DNA from: Trinickia diaoshuihuensis | Lineage (GTDB): Bacteria > Pseudomonadota > Gammaproteobacteria > Burkholderiales > Burkholderiaceae | NCBI RefSeq assembly: GCF_003390925.1 | Contig: NZ_QUBS01000075.1 | Location: 23,361 to 87,360 of the forward strand | Direction: 5' to 3' | DNA length: 64,000 nucleotides | Shown: positions 63,342 through 64,000 of the stretch, piece after piece | Numbering within the stretch: the first letter of the stretch is position 1 | Layout: each line of letters begins with the position of its first letter | The notes under the pieces: model-generated | Seen by the model: only the letters and a program-made list of their open reading frames with translations | Databases searched by the model: none | What the model was told of the DNA's origin: nothing | Made by a program: the position numbers and the translations under genes

Positions 63342-64000
63342 ATGAGTGAAGCGATCGAAGTCAAGGTGCCGGACATCGGCGACTACAAAGATGTGCCTGT
63401 CATCGAAATCCTCGTGAAGGCCGGCGACAGCGTCGAAAAAGAACAATCCCTCGTCACGCTCGAATCGGATAAGGCGACGATGGACGTGCCGAGCCCGCAT
63501 GCGGGTACGGTCAAGGAAGTGAAGGTCAAGCAGGGCGATTCGGTGTCGGAAGGCACGTTGATCGTGCTGCTCGAGCCCGCCGGCGGCGGCGCGCAAGCGG
63601 CCAAGCCCGCGCAGGCGAACGGCGCCGCGGCGCCCGCCGCCCCGAGTGCGCCGGCAGCGGCTGCGCCTGCTTCGAGCGGCGGCGTGCAAGAAGTGAAGGT
63701 GCCCGACATCGGCGACTATAAAGACGTGCCGGTGATCGAAGTGGCCGTGAAGCCCGGCGATCGCGTGGAGAAGGAGCAATCGCTCGTCACGCTCGAATCG
63801 GACAAGGCGACGATGGACGTGCCGAGCCCCGTGGCCGGCGTCGTCAAGGAAGTGAAGGTCAAGGTGGGCGATGCGGTGTCCGAAGGCACGCTGATCGTGC
63901 TCGTCGAGGCGCAAGGCGCGACGGCTCCCGCCGCGGCGCCGGCCGCACCGGCCAAAGCGGCTCCCGCGCCGGCCGACGCGCCGCGCGACACGACGCCGCG
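63342..64000 (+). CDS. aceF: Dihydrolipoyl acetyltransferase (E2 of pyruvate dehydrogenase), 5' part
   Basis: The visible 219 codons run off the window end. They encode two lipoyl domains (about residues 3-80 and 116-195), each with the lipoylated lysine in [10 protein letters not shown]. An Ala/Pro-rich flexible linker separates them and a second begins near the end. The E1/E3-binding and catalytic domains lie outside. GGAGA lies about 10 nt before the ATG. The two lipoyl domains are highly similar, indicating an internal duplication. aceF is co-directional with aceE across a GC hairpin. Confidence 0.96.
   Translation, partial: MSEAIEVKVPDIGDYKDVPVIEILVKAGDSVEKEQSLVTLESDKATMDVPSPHAGTVKEVKVKQGDSVSEGTLIVLLEPAGGGAQAAKPAQANGAAAPAAPSAPAAAAPASSGGVQEVKVPDIGDYKDVPVIEVAVKPGDRVEKEQSLVTLESDKATMDVPSPVAGVVKEVKVKVGDAVSEGTLIVLVEAQGATAPAAAPAAPAKAAPAPADAPRDTTP
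63474..63865 (+). repeat. Duplicated lipoyl-domain coding sequence in aceF
   Basis: The segment coding for ATMDVPSP...VKEVKVK in the first lipoyl domain (starting around 63474) recurs with high identity in the second (starting around 63807). The copies are about 330 bp apart and could recombine to change the lipoyl-domain number. Confidence 0.65.

Noticed and set aside
60478..63342. 954-aa open frame on the minus strand opposite aceE
   Set aside because: It is a high-GC codon-bias shadow of aceE, with His/Arg/Val-rich composition and no recognisable domain or ribosome site. The same applies to long antisense frames at 16534-18222, 21805-23784, 37412-39289 and 14874-16361.

Overview
The window is typical of a high-GC betaproteobacterial chromosome, most likely Burkholderia sensu lato (Burkholderia, Paraburkholderia or Trinickia). 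Supporting gene content includes glnA-ntrB-ntrC with a sigma-54 promoter, aceE-aceF beside a PAS histidine kinase/FixJ-type regulator pair, prlC, folD, an argA/hrpA divergent pair, yggX, and DUF3579 and DUF3820 proteins. This is inference from gene content; no database search was possible.

Layout. 1-3731: the end of a ribose/fructose-type ABC transporter (permease tail and ATPase), then a convergent orphan sugar-binding protein divergent from a LacI-family regulator, with a near-palindromic operator between them. 3874-7430: a ProQ/FinO RNA chaperone, a YidB-like protein, a ComEA-like exported helix-hairpin-helix protein, an exported aldose 1-epimerase and a DUF3820 protein. 7698-9023: a Tat-exported clan-A glycoside hydrolase. 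9039-13502 (minus): TonB-dependent receptor, YfiR and a CHASE8-like GGDEF/EAL protein in one tight operon, divergent from a PF04185 phosphoesterase; a perfect 16-bp LacI-type palindrome lies between them. 15212-16537: an APC amino-acid permease. 16777-23094: a NitT/TauT-type ABC transporter, a TctE/TctD-like two-component pair and a porin with a TTG start. 23233-27370: a chemoreceptor, a DUF3579 protein, a glutathione transferase, a 65-aa protein coupled to a YfcE-like phosphodiesterase, and YggX.

27422-42892: argA and hrpA diverge from a 22-bp gap holding one self-complementary -10 box. A YVTN propeller, a sterol desaturase-like protein, an EI24 membrane protein, a CinA-type molybdopterin-binding protein and a rhodanese follow. 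Next comes the nitrogen module glnA-ntrB-ntrC, with NtrC-like sites, a strong sigma-54 promoter and a glnA/ntrB terminator, then exonuclease III. 43061-43137: initiator tRNA with a textbook sigma-70 promoter.

43191-47961 (minus) is the most unusual region. It is a four-gene, overlapping or near-overlapping operon with an SbnB-like dehydrogenase, a Y4yA/SbnH-like PLP decarboxylase, an SbnA-like synthase and a MATE exporter. It looks like a 2,3-diaminopropionate-type metabolite pathway with its own exporter but without the siderophore synthetases that usually accompany such enzymes.

48486-64000: a chemoreceptor behind a sigma-28-like promoter, a LexA-controlled dinB, codA, a free-standing Rhs-tip gene in a roughly 1-kb islet flanked by a second diverged copy of the codA 3' end, prlC, folD, the PAS kinase/FixJ pair, aceE, and the start of aceF, which runs off the window. 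No CRISPR array, insertion sequence or rRNA was seen.
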